A stretch of 64,000 nt of DNA from a virus: positions 23,877 through 87,876 of the IMG/VR virus record IMGVR_UViG_3300032294_001352, one strand, 5' to 3'. The translations under genes and the position numbers were made by a program. The notes under the pieces were generated by a model. That model searched no databases, was not told the origin of the DNA, and saw only the letters and a program-made list of their open reading frames with translations. Positions 9,901 to 19,059 of this stretch are shown in pieces; within the stretch, counting starts at the first letter, position 1; each line of letters starts with the position of its first letter.

Positions 9901-12284
9901 GCCAACCAATCGGAATCATTGCAAGTGTCGCCAGTGCAACAAGTGTCACGCTTGTCACGACAGTGGTAGGTGGCTATCCATTGGAAGTGCCAGCAGGTAC
10001 GCAGTTCCGGCTAGTGTTGAGTGCCGCAATATCGTCCACGTCATGGTGGCTTGAATCTGCTCCGCTCAACTGGTCCGGTGGCTACTTCAAGTACCACATG
10101 GGATTCATTCAGAGTCCGGTAAGCAACAGTGTGTCTATCATCGTGGGTGGTTTTGACAATGGTCGACCAGCACCTGGCTATGGAATGAGTCAGTATTTGG
10201 CGATCATTGACATGGATGCAAAACAGAATATAAGTGGCGGCAATACCACTACTGGCACACCTACAAGCACGCGCAATATCACGGCCAATGCAACAGATGG
10301 GCTAATCACCTGCAGCACAGCGAGTGCAGTGGTGACAACCAATCAAGCGTACACGTTCTGGCCAAGTGATGTAGGGCTTGATTTGCATGATGTATCAACC
10401 ATATCAGCATCTTCCTACATTGGCAGGATCAAGTCATGGGATTCTCCAACGCAAGTCACGCTTTGGGCAAATGCGGCATTGAACGTCAGTAACAAAGTGG
10501 CGTTTAAGCGATTCAACAACAACGTCATCAATCCAGACTTTGCCTCAGTGCGCCCACTCTTCAACATGGTGCAGACACGGAATGTTAATCCATATCAGAC
10601 CATCATTCCTACTGGGCCAATTACGTGTATCTATCAAGAAAATCCTACGACGGTATTGATAGCAGGATCGTTCCGAGGCTACAACACAAGTGGTGGTGGT
10701 ACGACGGATATCCGGATTATCCGTGTACGTGGATGGATGAGGCGGCAAGGAACAACAGATACGGCTGGTGCTCCGGCTGCATCAGACCAAAACGTGGTGG
10801 ATGTGGAAGTGGTGGCCAGAGATGCAACTGCTGGATGGGGCACACCAACCATTCACTGTATGACTACCGATCCGTTTGGGAACATCTACGTAGGTGGCCA
10901 AAACATGACCACGAGTCACGTCTGGTACATTGGCCGTGCTAATGATGGTTCATATGCGCTCACCTACGCTCCACTCGGTACGTATCAATCATCATCAGTT
11001 ATTTCACTCATCACGGATACCAAGTTTCCGGTAGTGAATCTGTATGCGGCAACGACAGCACCAAACTTCTTGAAAGTGTATCCGTTCTTTAATGCACGCA
11101 GCAGTGCTGGTACGTGGTACGATCCGTCATCACTTAGCGTCAATGGTAGTTTGTACATACAAACACCAAATAATCCTATCTATCAGTTCTTACGCACGCA
11201 GGCCGGAGATATTCTTGCGTGTGGCGCGTTCAACGTCTGGGGCGCCACATTTGTCAACGGTATCGTGCGTTTTGTGCCAAAAGTTGGGAACTCAGCCACT
11301 GATAATCCGGTTGTAGTGACTGCGGCAGTACCGGTGGCTGGATCATTTGCACAGCCTGGTATTGCTGACATTGCGACATTTGGATCGTATGTAGGTACGA
11401 TGTCTGACGTATCATACAACACTATGGCGAGTGCCTACGCAGGTACTGGTGAGCGGTTGGCCTTTGGTGGAAGTTTTGTGACGTTTGCTGATGGTCGCGT
11501 GTCACTTTCCATGGGATACCTAGAGGGCAGCGGTGCCGCATCTTCCGTCAGACGTATGATTACCAGTGATTTAGGGCTAGAACCACCGGCTGCCTCTGAA
11601 AACTATCCAGTCATTCAGAAGATTGCCAGTACGTCACGGAGTCGATTGTACTATGCCAACAATCAGGTGTCTAAGACGGATAATCTCATTGGACCAACCT
11701 ATGCCGCACTTATGACACAAGCCGACGGTTCATCATTTAGCAGCGGTTCAGCCGTGTTTCGTACCGGCTATGGTCCAAACGCAAGTACCAACACGGTGGC
11801 CATTCCTCAGATGGTCAATGTGACGGTGAATGTGCGTGGCAACGCAAACGTCTATCCGATCTTTACGTTTACGCTCACGGCCAACACGTCAATCTTTGAG
11901 ATTATCCAGACGGAAACTGGTGCACACATCCGCTTTGACGACTTGTATGGATTGCGCGGCATTCCGGTGTTTACAGGAAATCCGGAAGTAGTCACGCTTG
12001 ATACGCGTCCAGGCTTCCGATCGGTGACAAGCAACCTGCGTGGTAGCCTTATGCAGTTCGTATCACCAGAGTCAAACTTTGGTGACTTTTATCTTCTTGC
12101 TCCGTTCACGTCACAAGTGAATCTAGACACGTACCGGCCAAACACGCTCATAGTCCGGTATAGCATTACCAACAGTGCATCAGTACAACAGCAGCCACTC
12201 ATTGATATCACATATACGCCACGCTTCTGGTCATTTGATGCGTCTAAGTTGTTCACAGATGAACCGAACACACCACTCATGTAA
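6954..12284 (+). CDS. Very large tail-tip protein with Dit-like domain and beta-rich adhesin regions
   Basis: This 1,776-residue virion protein follows the tape measure by 13 bases after a GGAGG site. Residues 1-440 look like two carbohydrate-binding beta-sandwich modules (NLIRNPSFEYN near the start is typical). Around residues 490-700 there is a distal-tail (Dit) pattern: FRNRLLNADTVDVQTYGG, then RRKLINALKFDQLAQQGDR, then a receptor-facing segment ending FVCADPYVYAERP. The remainder is Thr/Ser/Gly-rich repeats (STSTTIATTQATPVGG; TTSGSLDIDILCPGT) and a late propeller-like region. It probably joins the tail tube to the host-binding tip and binds surface glycans. Dit size is normally about 200-300 residues, so this is a large fusion. 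Confidence 0.75.
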   Translation: MPQYTKWEMLVPQSPNVVHNLIRNPSFEYNDQYFAGTHQYWWYYDSTGTKVSSTAAYPTQVGTWSSYGKNSLALALDGTTFRHAEYWPRVATMESLNNTLGVTLAAIDAPTGGNYTATNYPTGTHYACAFLLTPYGNSLASTSDVVPQETGTAPQIEVIQPEGYNVMDLMRGHSKPFFSSGLSYTAGTGRIQATISFPTGLATEYPSGSYGVVLFWSRPNDTHPVTGARAWRCVMVRPAWAIPTNITFVLPEVGTINNWERGSTVFYTNTSPTFNTFSIMQENGASVDAAYIGIDSSQPSLALTPTGTPWNLGTTYNHHLYLDWYVDTNYDAATSPFIACACDYAVTLIDNLTGTVYTPVNPDTGNNRLAAVPSNRSQDARTGRTKFLIAPPNNSVNANAGLDLRLRISIVSPTGTYTNNAAVLYIDGLQLIDIRYKGQDELDWDDVEFTYLDGDVAGAEWEDFAPSYTSITGTPTNGIYPASIWLGTTNAGWGTSFSMPFRNRLLNADTVDVQTYGGTTYRGYAQSAMKTFSSEVGTYYPIDADHLGASVNVTTTGVGMPEITTVTQQYGVVDGGLVQRQVASMRTMQLAIDIVGSSMANLHDRRRKLINALKFDQLAQQGDRIIRYSGSGIPVIYRVTYTAGLEFTGNVGVSFTEAASIQFVCADPYVYAERPVGTRLTLNSQLQDLRTFMAYKQGDNQPWVYTGMKEYSDYFQGNGSISNSTNSLTAQSSNGTLTCSITANTTLTISGNTVTAGAAFFFGTTDDFGRTIYAKSGGNIFVVGVISSSTSTTIATTQATPVGGDATYTAGNWWVSNRFAINSTGTLNANRIGNYLVIGAASNVTYTVLGKIIATTANKITLDTYYFGVSTSATIPNTAVAAGSWYTVGYQGSGTVGTITGTNTALVTQQAGMIVYRSSGAYVNPLGKLTAVSTTTSGSLDIDILCPGTISIPASTGGSATVTGSSTRFTSADVGRLIITKDGQPIGIIASVASATSVTLVTTVVGGYPLEVPAGTQFRLVLSAAISSTSWWLESAPLNWSGGYFKYHMGFIQSPVSNSVSIIVGGFDNGRPAPGYGMSQYLAIIDMDAKQNISGGNTTTGTPTSTRNITANATDGLITCSTASAVVTTNQAYTFWPSDVGLDLHDVSTISASSYIGRIKSWDSPTQVTLWANAALNVSNKVAFKRFNNNVINPDFASVRPLFNMVQTRNVNPYQTIIPTGPITCIYQENPTTVLIAGSFRGYNTSGGGTTDIRIIRVRGWMRRQGTTDTAGAPAASDQNVVDVEVVARDATAGWGTPTIHCMTTDPFGNIYVGGQNMTTSHVWYIGRANDGSYALTYAPLGTYQSSSVISLITDTKFPVVNLYAATTAPNFLKVYPFFNARSSAGTWYDPSSLSVNGSLYIQTPNNPIYQFLRTQAGDILACGAFNVWGATFVNGIVRFVPKVGNSATDNPVVVTAAVPVAGSFAQPGIADIATFGSYVGTMSDVSYNTMASAYAGTGERLAFGGSFVTFADGRVSLSMGYLEGSGAASSVRRMITSDLGLEPPAASENYPVIQKIASTSRSRLYYANNQVSKTDNLIGPTYAALMTQADGSSFSSGSAVFRTGYGPNASTNTVAIPQMVNVTVNVRGNANVYPIFTFTLTANTSIFEIIQTETGAHIRFDDLYGLRGIPVFTGNPEVVTLDTRPGFRSVTSNLRGSLMQFVSPESNFGDFYLLAPFTSQVNLDTYRPNTLIVRYSITNSASVQQQPLIDITYTPRFWSFDASKLFTDEPNTPLM

Positions 12285-12298
12285 GGAGAGGGCGGCAG

Positions 12299-13483
12299 AT
12301 GCAATATACCAACGCACGCTACGCTGTGTATCTGAATGACTCATTTGGGAATCGGATAGCAGAATTGAACACAGCAGATACCAACCAGTTCATCCGCTTT
12401 CGTGCAGTTCGCTCTGTCAACAACGTGGGCGCACTCACCATCACGTTTACTGGCGGCAGTCAGGAACCTGCATTCCTGCCTCTACTTGAACGCTTTGGCC
12501 TACTCCGCAAAGACTGCATCATTGAAGTCTGGCGCACCACATCCTTTGTATCAAGTCTGCTGCTTGATACCGTCTGGTTTGTCCGCTCCGTGCAACGCAC
12601 ACTTGCCGCAAACGGTACAATCACCGTGGAAATCACGGCCTTTGATCCACTCTACCTGTTGGCTGGTCGATTGTGCTTGAATCTCGGCAGCCGAACACAG
12701 ACGCAGTTGATTGTGACTGGTAATGTGTCAAAAATCATCACGGAGTTGGTCTACTTCAATATCCGTTCCACAAACCTGCTTGGATCAGCACGACGCATTC
12801 CAAATCTTACTGCACCCATTAACTCATTGAATGATATAACACAGGTATCCGTTGACGTGTCAAAGGCAAATCTTCTTGCCGCAATTCAAAACCTGAGTGA
12901 GATTAGCATCGCTAACGGTGAACCAATCTACTTTGACATTGAGTGCAACGCAGCCAACAGTATGCTCTTTAACGTGTATGCTGACCAGCGTGGAGTGGAT
13001 CGTCGCTCCTTTGAGTCTGGTGGTGATGGTCGCAGTGCCATTATTAACACGTCAAGCGGCATTATTCGTGAGATGACCATGAATGCTGACTGGACCGATG
13101 AAGTGACGGCCGTCTATCCGTGGGGCAATAACGGTACCACGGCCATTGGCTTCCTCACCGATCCTATCAACCAAGTGGCAGCCTACACCACTCCATACAG
13201 TTGGCGTGAGGCCATCAGTGAATCCGGTAACGCCAACAGTGAAGATGCCGCATTCATGGCCTATAGCATGTTGCAGAATCGACGTGGATCATGGAACGTA
13301 TCAGCCACACTCCAAGACACCAGTGACTTCCTATATGGCCGTGACTGGGGATTTGGCGATCGTATCTACATCAATGCGTTTGGTGCTATCATGGATACAC
13401 GTATCAATTCCATTGAGTTTGTGGTAGAAGATAAGCAGGAAGTTATCCGGATGGCACTCTCGGTCACAGAGGATTATGTATGA
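12299..13483 (+). CDS. Tail hub protein, ReqiPepy6 Gp37-like
   Basis: This 394-residue protein resembles the Siphovirus ReqiPepy6 Gp37-like tail proteins that form the hub below Dit. The N-terminal pattern is VRSVNNVGALTITFTG, then FGLLRKDCIIEVWRT and DTVWFVRSVQR. Later come ITAFDPLYLLAGR and, near the end, YGRDWGFGDRIYINAFGA followed by INSIEFVVEDKQEVIRMALS. That end is the usual beta-domain closing these proteins. It follows the large tail-tip gene with a GGAGAGG site and overlaps the next gene by 4 bases, so the tail-tip genes are translationally coupled. Confidence 0.8.
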   Translation: MQYTNARYAVYLNDSFGNRIAELNTADTNQFIRFRAVRSVNNVGALTITFTGGSQEPAFLPLLERFGLLRKDCIIEVWRTTSFVSSLLLDTVWFVRSVQRTLAANGTITVEITAFDPLYLLAGRLCLNLGSRTQTQLIVTGNVSKIITELVYFNIRSTNLLGSARRIPNLTAPINSLNDITQVSVDVSKANLLAAIQNLSEISIANGEPIYFDIECNAANSMLFNVYADQRGVDRRSFESGGDGRSAIINTSSGIIREMTMNADWTDEVTAVYPWGNNGTTAIGFLTDPINQVAAYTTPYSWREAISESGNANSEDAAFMAYSMLQNRRGSWNVSATLQDTSDFLYGRDWGFGDRIYINAFGAIMDTRINSIEFVVEDKQEVIRMALSVTEDYV

Positions 13484-14559
13484 CCAACAATCGCCAGAAT
13501 CAATCACTCAATCTGCATTCATCAACCATCACTACAACGAGTGCGTTGCAGCGTCGCTCATCTGTGTTTCCGATTATTGAGTTCATTGGAAAAAACCAAA
13601 CACTGTCTGCTGGTGCTAGTACCGTTATTTTGTGGAATCAGATATTGCGGCAAACTGATCAGCCAATCACATCATGGATACCAGGCAACCAAAACAATAC
13701 CACATCAAACTTTGTGTGGCCAGTGTTTGTGAATCCAAGTCTTGGCTTGGTGGATTATCGTATCAAGTTCAATGTGAGCGGATATTACCATATCAGTCTT
13801 TCAACGGTACTGGTAAGTGCGTCTATTGCAACGCTGACGTTGGTATTGATTGATGGAAGTTATACGTCTGCACCGATTATGCAAACATCTACTCAGACAT
13901 TCCCATCACAAACGCAGCAAGTCTTCACTATCATGTTGTACATTGAGGCCGGATGGTCACTTGAATGCTATATCACGTCTACACTGGCCAACACACTCGT
14001 TACCAGTGGACTCTATCAAACCGTTGGTCCATCTCCGCGCCTCACGATTGCTCAGATTGCCCAATTTGAAGACGTGAACGTGGGGAAAATGTCACGCGCA
14101 ACGAGCAATACCACGATTGCAACAACCACAGCCACGCCAACGGTGGTGACATCACTCAGTGTGCCACCTGCGGCACCGGAAGATCCGATTTTAGGATATG
14201 TGTACAATGCTGGTGGTGGGAATCAACTGAATATTTTTGATGGAAGAACCAATAATCGCTTAATCATCTCACAGTCAGGTATCTATCTGATTCACGGACA
14301 AATTACGCTCCGAAATGAGAATACATCAGTTGGTACACGGCTTATTGTGTTAGCAGCAAATAACGCTACCGTACTTGCGAGTCAGTCACTTGCCGCAAAT
14401 GCAAACGCTGGTCGATGGCTAAACATATCAGTCATTTTTCCGTTGAATGCTGGTGATTATCTCCAAGTCTATGGTCTACAAAACAGTGGTGGAAATATTG
14501 ATATGGTTACATTTGGCATAAGTCATAGCATATCTGCCACGCTACTCACTGCAACGTAG
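13480..14559 (+). CDS. Candidate receptor-binding protein with two C1q/TNF-like domains
   Basis: This 359-residue protein appears to carry two jelly-roll domains of the C1q/TNF type. The first (about 50-190) has FNVSGYYHISLSTVLV and ends LTIAQIAQFEDV. The second (about 220-355) has ISQSGIYLIHGQITLR and then FPLNAGDYLQVYGLQNSGG. The motifs 'sGxYxIxg' and 'L.aGDylqv' mark this fold in phage tip proteins. It starts inside the end of the Gp37-like gene (ATGA overlap). Host-surface binding is inferred from fold and position. Confidence 0.65.
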   Translation: MTNNRQNQSLNLHSSTITTTSALQRRSSVFPIIEFIGKNQTLSAGASTVILWNQILRQTDQPITSWIPGNQNNTTSNFVWPVFVNPSLGLVDYRIKFNVSGYYHISLSTVLVSASIATLTLVLIDGSYTSAPIMQTSTQTFPSQTQQVFTIMLYIEAGWSLECYITSTLANTLVTSGLYQTVGPSPRLTIAQIAQFEDVNVGKMSRATSNTTIATTTATPTVVTSLSVPPAAPEDPILGYVYNAGGGNQLNIFDGRTNNRLIISQSGIYLIHGQITLRNENTSVGTRLIVLAANNATVLASQSLAANANAGRWLNISVIFPLNAGDYLQVYGLQNSGGNIDMVTFGISHSISATLLTAT

Positions 14560-14568
14560 GAGTCTGGT

Positions 14569-15042
14569 ATGGCATATTTATTCTTACAAGGCACTGCGGT
14601 ATTAGGAAATCAAGTCATTCCGGCCAATACGTACACCATAGCACAGTATACTGCACAATTCTTTATTGATGATACGTATCTAGATGCTGGATTGACACCG
14701 TATTCCACTGTGACTGTGCTAAAACAATCTGCGTATTTTATGACGGCCGGATTAGCGTGGAATGCGGCAGCAGACGTTGGAGTGAGTAACATTTACATTC
14801 AAGTCAAGCGTGCAAGAACAGTCAACTGGATTCCGATTGCTGGTAATACAACCACCAGAGCGTCTACTGAGGGAACAGGCGTGTACAAGACTGCTAACGT
14901 TTCTTGTGCCGCACGTCTGTTTGAGAACGATCAAGTGCGCGTAGTGTACTTTTGTACCACAACCACTACTATTCCCTATGCAGAAGGGCTGTCAACGGCC
15001 CGTCATCGGCCATATTTCTCTTTTCATACCAATATTCCGTGA
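14569..15042 (+). CDS. C1q-like tail-tip protein, single domain
   Basis: This 157-residue protein is one probable C1q-like jelly roll. It has SAYFMTAGLAWNAAADVGV, followed by IYIQVKRARTVNWIPIAG and FENDQVRVVYFCTTTT, the strand carrying the 'GDxvrv' type motif. It is the second of three related genes in a row and starts 10 bases after the previous stop, with an AGGAG site. It is probably a receptor-binding or decoration subunit. Sequence similarity to its neighbours is structural rather than strong. Confidence 0.55.
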   Translation: MAYLFLQGTAVLGNQVIPANTYTIAQYTAQFFIDDTYLDAGLTPYSTVTVLKQSAYFMTAGLAWNAAADVGVSNIYIQVKRARTVNWIPIAGNTTTRASTEGTGVYKTANVSCAARLFENDQVRVVYFCTTTTTIPYAEGLSTARHRPYFSFHTNIP

Positions 15043-15048
15043 GGCATT

Positions 15049-15573
15049 ATGATTACAACTGTGAGTAGAACCGGTAGTGGTCAAGTGTTTCCATCACAAC
15101 CTGGTGGCACTGGTGCGTTTGTGCAGTTCAACACGATTGTGAGCAACGATCTTGGTACTGAATCATTTGTGCAGAGAGAGTTTGATCCATTTTTGAATCT
15201 CACGATTTCATTCCCATACACATTTCCTGATGATGGGATTCGGATTACGTTTTCCGGATTGTACTACATCACGGCCGGAATCTCTTTTGCTGCACAAACG
15301 CAATTAGGAATCAATCGCCTTTTGTACATTTGGCGCTCAGACATCACGCAAAATCGGTCAGCAGCCTACTATGCCGCATCCTCCCACACCACAATCAATA
15401 ACACGTCAGTGCATCTGATGAATGTCAGTACGTCTATGCAGTTATTTGAGGGTGATGTTTTGCGCGTGTTTGTTTCTCAAGCGTCATCTGTGACCACTAC
15501 CACTACATCAGCCACATCTGCCACCACAGGATGTTTTGACGCATTTCTTACTGCTGCACTAATTATCCAGTAG
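15049..15573 (+). CDS. C1q-like tail-tip protein, single domain
   Basis: This 174-residue protein is the third of the C1q-like set. It has FSGLYYITAGISFAAQTQLG, then LLYIWRSDITQNRSAAYYA and LFEGDVLRVFVSQASS, followed by a run of threonines (TTTTTSATSATT) and a short hydrophobic end. The order of motifs matches the upstream gene, so the pair may come from old duplication. It ends the tail operon. Its stop codon lies in the left arm of the terminator hairpin at 15567. Confidence 0.55.
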   Translation: MITTVSRTGSGQVFPSQPGGTGAFVQFNTIVSNDLGTESFVQREFDPFLNLTISFPYTFPDDGIRITFSGLYYITAGISFAAQTQLGINRLLYIWRSDITQNRSAAYYAASSHTTINNTSVHLMNVSTSMQLFEGDVLRVFVSQASSVTTTTTSATSATTGCFDAFLTAALIIQ

Positions 15574-15608
15574 GTATCTCACACGTCATTGTGCAAGACA
15601 CCTACTGG
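15567..15608. terminator. Hairpin terminator between convergent genes
   Basis: CCAGTAGGT (15567-15575) pairs with ACCTACTGG (15600-15608), with an inner CACA/TGTG pairing. A T-run follows at about 15624, inside the end of the opposing gene, where it encodes the final lysines. It probably ends the tail operon, and may also act on the opposing transcript. Confidence 0.6.
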
Positions 15609-15619
15609 ATTGAGCGATC

Positions 15620-18600
15620 CTACTTTTTTTTTCCGGCCGGTGGATAGGTGTTCTTGGCCGGTGCCTGCAAGTCACGCTTCTTTCCCTGCTTGACTCCAAT
15701 AGATGGCACGAACGCAGACGTGATGTCTTTTTTCATGCCAGCCTTTTGCCGCAGTACTTCCGCTCCGGTGGATTGGTTCTTGGGTGACATGATGTTCTTG
15801 GGCATGGCCGTAGTATCACTCATGGCCTTACTCACTTTGCGTGCAGCCGTGCTACGACCACCAGACGTGTTGACGCGCACCGTTGACGTGCTGTGTGTGC
15901 CAGCACCGTAGCCAGGTACAGACCACGCAAGATCACTTCCTTTGCCGCCAACATAACTTGGGCCTTGGTCCGTGGCCACTCGACCAGTGTACGTTCCTTT
16001 TGGCGTTGGCACTGGTGTGCTTTGTGGGGGCACAGCGCGCTTCTTCACAGGAGTAGCACGCTTTGCCATCTTCTGTGTGCCAATCAAATCCACAGGATCA
16101 GCAAACGTCTTTTGCTCCGTGCTCAGTTTTGGTTGTGACGTGCTTGCCGCACGCTTCTTCATAGGAGTAGCAGCCTTTTTCATGTTCACTCCGTGTTTTG
16201 ATGATAACGCTTGTAAGTCTGACTGGGCTTTGCTGATGGCAGCCTGCTTCTTTAAGTCAGAGGAAATAGCACTGAGCGCAATCTGACGATCGTATCCGGT
16301 GCGTTTTGGACCACGATCACTCACACCCTTTGACGGTGGGGCTGTGTAGCGTGTTGGTTCTGGCTTTGAGGCAACCGTTGGCGTAGGTGCTGGTGTTGCT
16401 GCAGGTGTAGGAGTAGGCGCACTAGGCATGTTGGCCTCACCTGCACTTGGCGTAGGTGCTGGTGTTGGCGTAGTGGCAGGCTTTGGCGTAGCATATTGCT
16501 TGGCCTTGTTCTTGTTCCATGACGCAGTGCGCTTGGACCACTCTTCATAGGCCTTCCGATTGGCTTCCATCTGTGCAGCCGTTGGTCCAGGCTTGGTTGA
16601 CGGTGGCTGAGTTGTACCAGTTGGCTTTGCCGCACTTCCTGATGTCATTGGGCCTTTTGGCAGTGACGTGTACGGTGGCGCAGGCCGTGCCTTTTCCTTT
16701 GGTGTTGACGTGGCCACAGGTGGCTTCCCAGACGTAGCAGGTGCACTCGGCTTTGTACCAGTTGGCTGTGCGGAACTGGTTGGTTTAGTCGTTGACGTAG
16801 CAACAGGTGGCCGTGTGGTAGACGTAGGAGCACCTAATCCCACATCACCGGCTGCCGCAGTTGGCCGTGGCGTGTACGTAGGAATGCTAGTGCCAGTTGG
16901 TCGTGGACTACTCGTTGGCACAGAAGTACTTGTTGGCTGCTTTGTGCTGGTTGATCGTGGCGTACTTGTGGCCAGATTCCCACCGGATTTTGGCGTTGCT
17001 GTGGTGGTCAAGCCGACATCACCGGCTGCCGCAGTCGGACGCGGAGTACTGCTCGGCTGAATGGTGCTTGTTGGCCGTGGCGTATTGGTCGGAATCGTCG
17101 TGCTTGACGGCCGTGGTGTGCTTGTTGGCTGCGGAGTATTGGTTGACGTGCGCGTGCTTGTTGCAGTACGCGTGTTACTGGCTGTTGGAGTCTGAGTGAT
17201 GATGGTTGGTTCAATCAAATCAGACTCAACTTCTTCAATGGTACGAGTATTGGTGGCCGTTGGCGAACGTGTGCCAGTCGCGGTTGACGTGGCCGTGGCT
17301 GTCGGCGAGCGAGTACCAGTTACTGTGGCTGTCGGTGTTTCCGTGGCACCAGTAGGTGTTGGCGTGCGTGTTCCTCGGGTGGCCAGTTCCGTTTCTGCCG
17401 CACGTACTTTCCCTTTTTCCTGCTCATACCGGCCTTGCGATCCGTAGATGTCATAGTAGGAAGTACCGTATGGCACTTCAATGTTTCGTGTGGGATACGC
17501 AGTGCGCGTAGCCGTGGCCGTAGGAGTGGATGTTGGCGTGCTAGTAGCCGTGGCAGTTTCCGTTGACGTAGCCGTTGGCGTTGGTGTGAACGTCATACCT
17601 GGCGGCAAACCAGTATCTTCCGTAGGTGATGGTGTAGCCGTTGGTGTAGCCGTTGGTGTAGTCGTTGGTGTGGCTGTGGTTGCTGATGTAGCCGTAGCCG
17701 GTAAGCCATCATCAGACATCCGACTGCGACCACTTCGTGCGCTATAGCGTTGCGTGGTCTTTGCTGGTCGTGCCTTGGTCACCTGCTTGGCTTTGGCCAT
17801 CTTTGGAGTCATTGGTACGTTCATGGACCACTCAATCGTTGGTTCTGCCGCACCCATGCGTGTGACGTGACGATCCTCACGCTCTTTCTTGAAGTCTTTG
17901 ACTGACTTTGGTGTGTTGAGTTTGACACCCTTTTTCATGGTGGTAGCCTTTGCACTGAGCGCAATCTGACGATCATATCCAGTACGCTTTGGACCACGGT
18001 CACTCACGCCTTTAGGAGCAGGAGCACCGGTGGTCAACCGAGTGCGTGGTGGTGTGGGATTAGCAGCCGGAGTTGGCGTGGGAGCAGGTGCTAGAGCAGT
18101 TGTTGCCGCAGGTGCTGGTGCTGGAGCGGATGGCTTATCAATTCCTACATCACCAGACGCAGCCGACGGCTTGGGTGCAGCGTACTGTTGTGACTTTGTT
18201 TTGTTCCATGTAGCAGTGCGCTTTGCCCATGACTCATAGGCCTTACGGTTGGCCTCCATTTGCTCCGGTGTTGGACTAGGCTTAGATGCGCCAGTTCCTG
18301 GCCGATCTGACTTTGGACCTGCCGCAGTAGCAGAGTAATCACTAGGTGAGCGCCCACTTGCATTTGGCGTGGCCGTTGGCGTGGCCGTAGATGGTGGCTG
18401 TGTACCTGATCGTTTTGCAGGAGCACGAGTGGCAGTACGTGTTGGCGTACGAGTAGGAGTTCGTGTTTTGGCTTGTGCTGTCTGCGTCTTTTGCCGCACA
18501 GCCGTCTGTGTCTTCTGCGGATTAGTTTGAGTAGCAGTACGAGTAGCAGTACGAGTAGCCGTGCGTGAGGCCGTTGGCGTAAACGTTGGGGCTACCGTGG

Positions 18601-18985
18601 TCGCTGTGAGTGACGGTGTTGATGTTGTAGTTGGCGTAGCCGTATCCGTAGGCACACGCGTGTACGTAGGTGACGGTGTGCGTGTGCTGGTTGGTGTGGT
18701 GGTAGGCGTACCAGTAGCCGTAGCCGTGTTAGTCGGTGTACTAGTACTTGTAGCCGTATTGGTAGCCGTGGCCGTTGTTGACGGAGTTGGCGTGGATGAC
18801 GGAGTAGGAGTGGAAGTGCTTTGCACTGGTGGTTTGGATGTTGGTCGCGGTGCCCATCGTGGTGCCGCAATTCCACTATCAGGAGTTGGTGTGATTGTTG
18901 ACGGTGGCTGCGTTGATCCAATAGTAGCAGACCGACGCACTACTTTCCGTTTTTGCACCTTAGCGTTTGAAAGTGTCTTCTTCAT
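15620..18985 (-). CDS. 1,121-residue Thr/Pro-rich protein built from repeated cassettes
   Basis: I do not recognise a family. Long tracts are Thr/Pro/Ala/Ser repeats (TPTATPTATPSPT and variants). Between them lie folded-looking basic cassettes that occur twice: MEANRKAYE(S/E)W-(A/S)KRTA(T/S)WNK, and GVSDRGPKRTGYDRQIALSA. The peptide GDVG(I/L) after Ala-rich sequence occurs about four times. The lysine-rich C-terminus repeats KMAKRATPVKKRA-type motifs. No signal peptide or membrane helix is visible, so the repeats are not a secreted-protein linker in the usual sense. I chose ATG 18985 because AAAGGACAG precedes it; an in-frame TTG at 19021 lacks a site. It is the last gene of a five-gene minus operon. 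A virion or DNA-associated role is possible but unproven. Confidence 0.8.
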   Translation of the reverse strand: MKKTLSNAKVQKRKVVRRSATIGSTQPPSTITPTPDSGIAAPRWAPRPTSKPPVQSTSTPTPSSTPTPSTTATATNTATSTSTPTNTATATGTPTTTPTSTRTPSPTYTRVPTDTATPTTTSTPSLTATTVAPTFTPTASRTATRTATRTATQTNPQKTQTAVRQKTQTAQAKTRTPTRTPTRTATRAPAKRSGTQPPSTATPTATPNASGRSPSDYSATAAGPKSDRPGTGASKPSPTPEQMEANRKAYESWAKRTATWNKTKSQQYAAPKPSAASGDVGIDKPSAPAPAPAATTALAPAPTPTPAANPTPPRTRLTTGAPAPKGVSDRGPKRTGYDRQIALSAKATTMKKGVKLNTPKSVKDFKKEREDRHVTRMGAAEPTIEWSMNVPMTPKMAKAKQVTKARPAKTTQRYSARSGRSRMSDDGLPATATSATTATPTTTPTATPTATPSPTEDTGLPPGMTFTPTPTATSTETATATSTPTSTPTATATRTAYPTRNIEVPYGTSYYDIYGSQGRYEQEKGKVRAAETELATRGTRTPTPTGATETPTATVTGTRSPTATATSTATGTRSPTATNTRTIEEVESDLIEPTIITQTPTASNTRTATSTRTSTNTPQPTSTPRPSSTTIPTNTPRPTSTIQPSSTPRPTAAAGDVGLTTTATPKSGGNLATSTPRSTSTKQPTSTSVPTSSPRPTGTSIPTYTPRPTAAAGDVGLGAPTSTTRPPVATSTTKPTSSAQPTGTKPSAPATSGKPPVATSTPKEKARPAPPYTSLPKGPMTSGSAAKPTGTTQPPSTKPGPTAAQMEANRKAYEEWSKRTASWNKNKAKQYATPKPATTPTPAPTPSAGEANMPSAPTPTPAATPAPTPTVASKPEPTRYTAPPSKGVSDRGPKRTGYDRQIALSAISSDLKKQAAISKAQSDLQALSSKHGVNMKKAATPMKKRAASTSQPKLSTEQKTFADPVDLIGTQKMAKRATPVKKRAVPPQSTPVPTPKGTYTGRVATDQGPSYVGGKGSDLAWSVPGYGAGTHSTSTVRVNTSGGRSTAARKVSKAMSDTTAMPKNIMSPKNQSTGAEVLRQKAGMKKDITSAFVPSIGVKQGKKRDLQAPAKNTYPPAGKKK

Positions 18986-19059
18986 ATCTGTCCTTTGTGC
19001 AACAGGGGAATCAGCACTCAAGCCGACTCCCCTGCTACCGTTGCCGCACTTAATGCTAC

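Noticed and set aside
16668-18600. Short tandem repeats that look at first like a CRISPR or direct-repeat array
   Set aside because: They are low-complexity coding repeats (Thr-Pro-Ala) of the minus-strand protein. There is no constant repeat with unique spacers.
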